Shown here: positions 61,162 to 64,000 of the stretch, one piece after another
Position numbering within the stretch: position 1 is the stretch's first letter
Layout of the letters: every line of letters begins with the position of its first letter
Assembly (NCBI GenBank): GCA_007693595.1
Contig: REDI01000041.1
Span: 1 to 64,000 of the forward strand
Direction of reading: 5' to 3'
Origin: Deltaproteobacteria bacterium
GTDB taxonomy: Bacteria > Myxococcota_A > UBA796 > GCA-2862545
Length of the DNA: 64,000 bases
Notes under the pieces: generated by a model
The model's input: the letters and a program-made list of their open reading frames with translations, nothing else
Database searches by the model: none
Told to the model about the DNA's origin: nothing
Translations under genes and position numbers: made by a program

Positions 61162-61638
61162 ATGAGCACTGAAGGTCACGAGCACTTCATGCGTCAGGCG
61201 CTCGCGCAGGCACAGTCGGCGCGAGAGCTTGGCGATGTGCCGGTCGGTGCGGTGGTGGTTCGCCAGGGGCAGGTGATCGGGGCCGGGTTCAACCGGCGCG
61301 AGATCGACCAAGACCCTGCGGCTCACGCTGAGCTGATCGCGATCCGTGCCGCGGCCGAGCACTTGGGTTCTTGGCGTCTCGAGGGTTGTACGGTCTACGT
61401 CACCCTTGAGCCCTGCCCCATGTGCAGTGGCCTCATGGTGCTCTCACGAATCGAGCGCTGCGTCTACGGGGCCTCCGATCCCAAGGGAGGCTTTCTGGGC
61501 ACGCTGGCGGATCTCTCTCAGCACCCCAGGCTGAACCACCACTTTGCGGTGGTGCCAGGGGTTCTCGAAGCAGAGTGCGCTCATGCGCTTCGCTCGTTTT
61601 TTCGTGAAATCCGCCGCAAGCGCAAGCTGAGTGACTAA
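61162..61638 (+). CDS. tadA: tRNA-specific adenosine deaminase
   Basis: 158 residues. Cytidine/deoxycytidylate-deaminase fold with HAE (zinc ligand and catalytic Glu) in DPAAHAELIAIR and PCPMC (two Cys zinc ligands). LGDVPVGAVVV and FREIRRKRK at the C-terminus match TadA. It converts A34 of tRNA-Arg(ACG) to inosine so that CGN codons can be read. The stop codon ends one base before a tRNA-Ser gene, so it probably shares its transcript. Confidence 0.93.
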   Translation: MSTEGHEHFMRQALAQAQSARELGDVPVGAVVVRQGQVIGAGFNRREIDQDPAAHAELIAIRAAAEHLGSWRLEGCTVYVTLEPCPMCSGLMVLSRIERCVYGASDPKGGFLGTLADLSQHPRLNHHFAVVPGVLEAECAHALRSFFREIRRKRKLSD

Positions 61639-61726
<88 letters not shown>

Positions 61727-61743
61727 GCTCAGCAACCCCTTCC

Positions 61744-61831
61744 GGAGAGATGACCGAGTGGCCGAAGGTGCACGACTGGAAATCGTGTGTGGGGCAACCC
61801 ACCGAGGGTTCGAATCCCTCTCTCTCCGCCA
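61744..61831 (+). tRNA. tRNA-Ser (anticodon GGA)
   Basis: 88 bases with encoded CCA. Acceptor GGAGAGA pairs with TCTCTCC, discriminator G. The anticodon stem is CACGA/TCGTG with loop CTGGAAA, giving anticodon GGA for UCC/UCU codons. The long variable arm is typical of tRNA-Ser. It lies 17 bases after the first tRNA and shares most of its T-arm sequence. Confidence 0.95.
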
Positions 61832-62000
61832 GGTTTCCCTTGAACGCCCTCGGGGTGGTTCAGGGGAGAGTCGGTCGGTCGAGTGAGGGTCGGGTCCTGT
61901 GGACTGCGAGCTGTGAACTCCGCCAGGTCCGAGAGGAAGCAACGGTAGCGGTCATCGCGGGGCCACAGGGGTGCCCGGCTCTCTCTCCTCCGACCGACAA

Positions 62001-62030
62001 CGCCAGATGGCTCTTGATAGCCATCTGGCG
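62001..62030. terminator. Strong hairpin terminator
   Basis: Perfect 12-bp stem CGCCAGATGGCT / AGCCATCTGGCG with loop CTTGAT, followed by TTCTTGGTTAA. It ends the tadA-tRNA-Ser transcript and, being symmetric, can also serve the convergent pseudouridine-synthase gene ending at 62038. The T-tract is only moderate. Confidence 0.7.
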
Positions 62031-62037
62031 TTCTTGG

Positions 62038-62682
62038 TTAAGCCCAAGGATCCTCGGGGCCGCCCGCGAGCCGCCAGAGCGCGTCGAGATCCTCGGGCAG
62101 GGGGGCGGCGAAGCGCATCGCCCCTCCTTGGGTCGGGTGCGAGATCCCAAGCCTGGCGGCGTGGAGCGCTAGGCGCGGCCAGCCTCGCCCCGCCTCGGCG
62201 CCGTATCGTTGATCGCCGACGATGGGGGCGCCGGCCATCGCGGCGTGTCGCCGGATCTGGTGAGTACGTCCGGTCTCTAGCGTTACGATCACCGATTGGT
62301 AGCCCCGCGCAGGGGCGGCAGGTCGGACCCTAGTGCGCGCGGACTTGCCGTCGAGGGGGCGGTCCCAGACGACCTCGTCGACCGGGGCTGCGAGGACCGC
62401 GAGGTAGGTGCGCGAGGCAGAGCGGTCGCGGAGCTGCTGCGCGAGGCTCCGGTCGGCGGCAGGACTGAGCGCTATCGCGAGCACCCCCGAGGCCGGCTGA
62501 TCGAGCCGGTGGTGCAGGTGTGCGCTCGTCCACCCCGCGGCTTGGAGGTGCTCGATGAGTCCCGGCTCTCCGTCTCGCCCCGCTTGGGAGGCCAGGCCCG
62601 AGGGCTTGCTCACGACGAGCAGGTGCTCGTCTTGGAAGAGCAGGTCGATCCCGAGGGGGCGCAGAGACGCCTCGGAGCTCAC
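62038..62682 (-). CDS. RluA-family RNA pseudouridine synthase
   Basis: 214 residues. Catalytic motif HRLDQPASGVLA with the essential Asp. Later core motifs are LETGRTHQIRRHAA and GAPIVGDQRYG. It lacks the N-terminal S4 RNA-binding domain. It converts uridine to pseudouridine in rRNA or tRNA; target not predictable. The GTG start overlaps the recR stop (GTGA), extending the dnaX-ybaB-recR operon. Confidence 0.88.
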   Translation of the reverse strand: MSSEASLRPLGIDLLFQDEHLLVVSKPSGLASQAGRDGEPGLIEHLQAAGWTSAHLHHRLDQPASGVLAIALSPAADRSLAQQLRDRSASRTYLAVLAAPVDEVVWDRPLDGKSARTRVRPAAPARGYQSVIVTLETGRTHQIRRHAAMAGAPIVGDQRYGAEAGRGWPRLALHAARLGISHPTQGGAMRFAAPLPEDLDALWRLAGGPEDPWA

Positions 62683-63281
62683 GAGAGCTCTCGTCGGTAT
62701 TCGAAGGCCCGCGCCAGGCTGACCGTATCGGCGTACTCGATCTCGGTGCCGACGCTGATCCCGTGGGCGAGTCGGGTGGTGCGCACCCCGATCGGTCGCA
62801 GGAGCCGCGCGACGTACATGGCGGTCGCGTCCCCCTCGACGTTGGGATCGGTGGCGAGCACAACTTCGGTCACGGTCTCGGCGCGGAGACGCTCGAGCAG
62901 TGGACGGATCCGAAGCTGGTCGGGGGTGATCCCATCGAGCGGCGAGAGCGCGCCGTGCAGGACATGGTATCGGCCGCGGTATTCGCCGGTACGCTCGAAG
63001 GCGAGTACGTCTTGGGGGTGCTCGACCACGAGGATCAGCGTGTCGTCTCGATCGCCCCGAGCGCAGAGGCGGCAAGGGTCCTCGTCGTGGGTCGTGAGGG
63101 TGCAGCAGACCTTGCACTCGGTGATCGAGGCGTCGAGCTCCTGCAGGGCGGAGGCGAGCTGCGCCGGCACGTCGCCGGGCTGCGTCAGCATCCAGTAGAC
63201 GAGTCGAGTCGCTGTCTTCTCGCCGATGCCGGGAAGCCTCGAGAGCTGGCGCACGGCTCGGCGGATGGGGTCGGAGGTCAT
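62679..63281 (-). CDS. recR: Recombination protein RecR
   Basis: 200 residues, the normal length. The N-terminal helix-hairpin-helix has LSRLPGIGEKTATRL. A four-Cys zinc site (CKVCC...CRLC) is followed by a Toprim domain with VVEHPQDVLAFERTG and VVLATDPNVEGDATAMY. It acts with RecO and RecF to load RecA at gaps. The start is 5 bp after the ybaB stop; the stop overlaps the pseudouridine synthase. Confidence 0.95.
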   Translation of the reverse strand: MTSDPIRRAVRQLSRLPGIGEKTATRLVYWMLTQPGDVPAQLASALQELDASITECKVCCTLTTHDEDPCRLCARGDRDDTLILVVEHPQDVLAFERTGEYRGRYHVLHGALSPLDGITPDQLRIRPLLERLRAETVTEVVLATDPNVEGDATAMYVARLLRPIGVRTTRLAHGISVGTEIEYADTVSLARAFEYRRELS

Positions 63282-63286
63282 CGGCC

Positions 63287-63607
63287 CTACATGCCGAGCA
63301 GGCCCGGAGGGATCGGCAGGCCTTGCGCGAGCTCGCCCATGTTGCGCTTTGTCGTGTCGCGCGCCTTGCGGAGCGCTTCGTTGGTCGCGGCACGAACGAG
63401 ATCCTCGAGCATCTCGGCGTCGTCGGTGACGGAGGGATCGATGTGGACGTGGGTGCAGTCATAGGCGCATGTCACGCGCACGACCACCTTGCCCGAGGCG
63501 GCGCTGCCCTCAACCTCGGTGGTCTCGGCGCGGCGCTTCATCTCATCCATCTTCTGCTGGAAGGCACCGAGCATGGCGCCCATATTGGACATGTCAAAGG
63601 GGTTCAT
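63287..63607 (-). CDS. ybaB: YbaB/EbfC nucleoid-associated protein
   Basis: 106 residues. Family pattern MLGAFQQKMDEMKRRAE followed by VEGSAASGKVVVRV and a conserved LVRAATNEALRKA helix. It binds DNA as a dimer. The start overlaps the dnaX stop as ATGA. Its position between dnaX and recR is the standard bacterial arrangement. Confidence 0.93.
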   Translation of the reverse strand: MNPFDMSNMGAMLGAFQQKMDEMKRRAETTEVEGSAASGKVVVRVTCAYDCTHVHIDPSVTDDAEMLEDLVRAATNEALRKARDTTKRNMGELAQGLPIPPGLLGM

Positions 63608-64000
63608 GAGCTGGACTCCGGAGAGGGCTCGTCGGTTGACGACGAGGGGTGGGGGAGGACGCGCTCGACCTCAGCCTCGAGCACCTCGAGGATGCGCTGG
63701 AGCGCGGGATCGGCACGGAAGGTTCGCTCAAGCGCGTCGGTCGCGCCGTTCCCCGAGCCGGCGATCGACTCGATCGAGAGCTGAAGCCCGGGGTAGCTCG
63801 CCCGCAGTGCTTCGGCCACGGCGGAGCTCTCGGCGGCCCGGGTGGCTTCGACCAAGGCGCGGCCGGGACGGAAACGCAGCCGAAGGAAGCCTCCGTCGCG
63901 CAGGGGCCTCGCCAAGGTCAGCGGCTTGAGGGCTGGATCGCTGGCCAGCAGCTGGGCGCAGAATCGGTCCCAGACCTCGTCGGCCGGGGCGTTGGGGTGG
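63604..64000 (-). CDS. dnaX: DNA polymerase III gamma/tau subunit, C-terminal part
   Basis: Frame enters from the window edge at base 64000 and ends at 63604, so only the last 131 residues are seen and the ATPase domains are outside. The segment APADEVWDRFCAQLL through LRLRFRPGRALVEATR is a helical C-terminal domain. Identification rests mainly on its place before ybaB and recR and on the overlap with ybaB; the tail ends in Ser/Pro/Glu. Confidence 0.8.
   Translation of the reverse strand, partial: HPNAPADEVWDRFCAQLLASDPALKPLTLARPLRDGGFLRLRFRPGRALVEATRAAESSAVAEALRASYPGLQLSIESIAGSGNGATDALERTFRADPALQRILEVLEAEVERVLPHPSSSTDEPSPESSS

Overview
The window is GC-rich, densely coded DNA with many 4-base (ATGA/GTGA) and TGATG gene overlaps. 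It looks like a Gram-negative member of the Myxococcota or a related 'deltaproteobacterial' lineage. The reasons are the number of lipoproteins (some with Asp-Ser/Asp-Thr linkers), a PEGA-type Ser/Thr kinase, a pseudokinase-PP2C fusion, an ECF sigma/membrane regulator pair, a TonB-dependent receptor with an N-terminal carboxypeptidase-regulatory-like domain, and a giant iterative type I PKS. This assignment is inference from gene content. There is no rRNA, insertion sequence, prophage or CRISPR array.

Layout. 1-6251 (-): 5' part of a giant PUFA-synthase-like PKS, cut by the window edge. 6353-10275 (-): SNF2 ATPase and SWIM zinc-finger pair. 10439-16186: acidic small protein, adenosine deaminase-like enzyme, unknown protein, HtrA protease, YacG, SSB and an unknown membrane/lipoprotein pair. 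16304-20540 (+): Ser/Thr kinase, D-cysteine desulfhydrase-like PLP enzyme and lipid kinase. 20510-24839 (-): glutamine amidotransferase, aldo/keto reductase, M23 peptidase and two exported proteins.

24897-35133 (-) is a five-gene potassium/proton/osmotic cluster. In transcription order it encodes a CPA-type antiporter, TrkA, TrkH, a 1545-residue antiporter fused to a long helical region and a P-loop ATPase, and an MscS channel. Junctions are 1, 19, 3 and -4 bp. Uptake, efflux, nucleotide sensing and emergency release would therefore be made together. 35285-41290 (-) holds a lipoprotein, an SDR/PlsC acyltransferase pair, an ECF sigma factor with its membrane partner, and a GlcD-like FAD oxidase.

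42038-49876 (-) is the most novel-looking region. It is a six-gene, nearly all translationally coupled export operon: two OB-fold-like lipoproteins, an outer-membrane barrel, a lamin-tail-domain lipoprotein, a PLD-like protein without HKD motifs, and a two-HKD PLD lipoprotein with its own lamin-tail domain. These are the modules of ExeM/YhcR-type extracellular nucleases, here spread over separate cell-surface proteins. A small unknown gene follows. I read this as a candidate surface system acting on extracellular DNA or phospholipid.

50152-58903 holds the pseudokinase-PP2C fusion, a sulfatase-family lipoprotein with Thr at the usual nucleophile position, and divergent from it a TonB receptor plus two lipoproteins in one operon. 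58933-64000 is housekeeping: CCA-adding enzyme family, an alpha/beta-hydrolase lacking its serine, tadA abutting two tRNA-Ser genes, an RluA-family pseudouridine synthase, and the classic dnaX-ybaB-recR operon (dnaX cut by the window edge). No gene-free stretch exceeds 300 bases. The largest, 49877-50151, separates divergent genes and shows nothing I can name.
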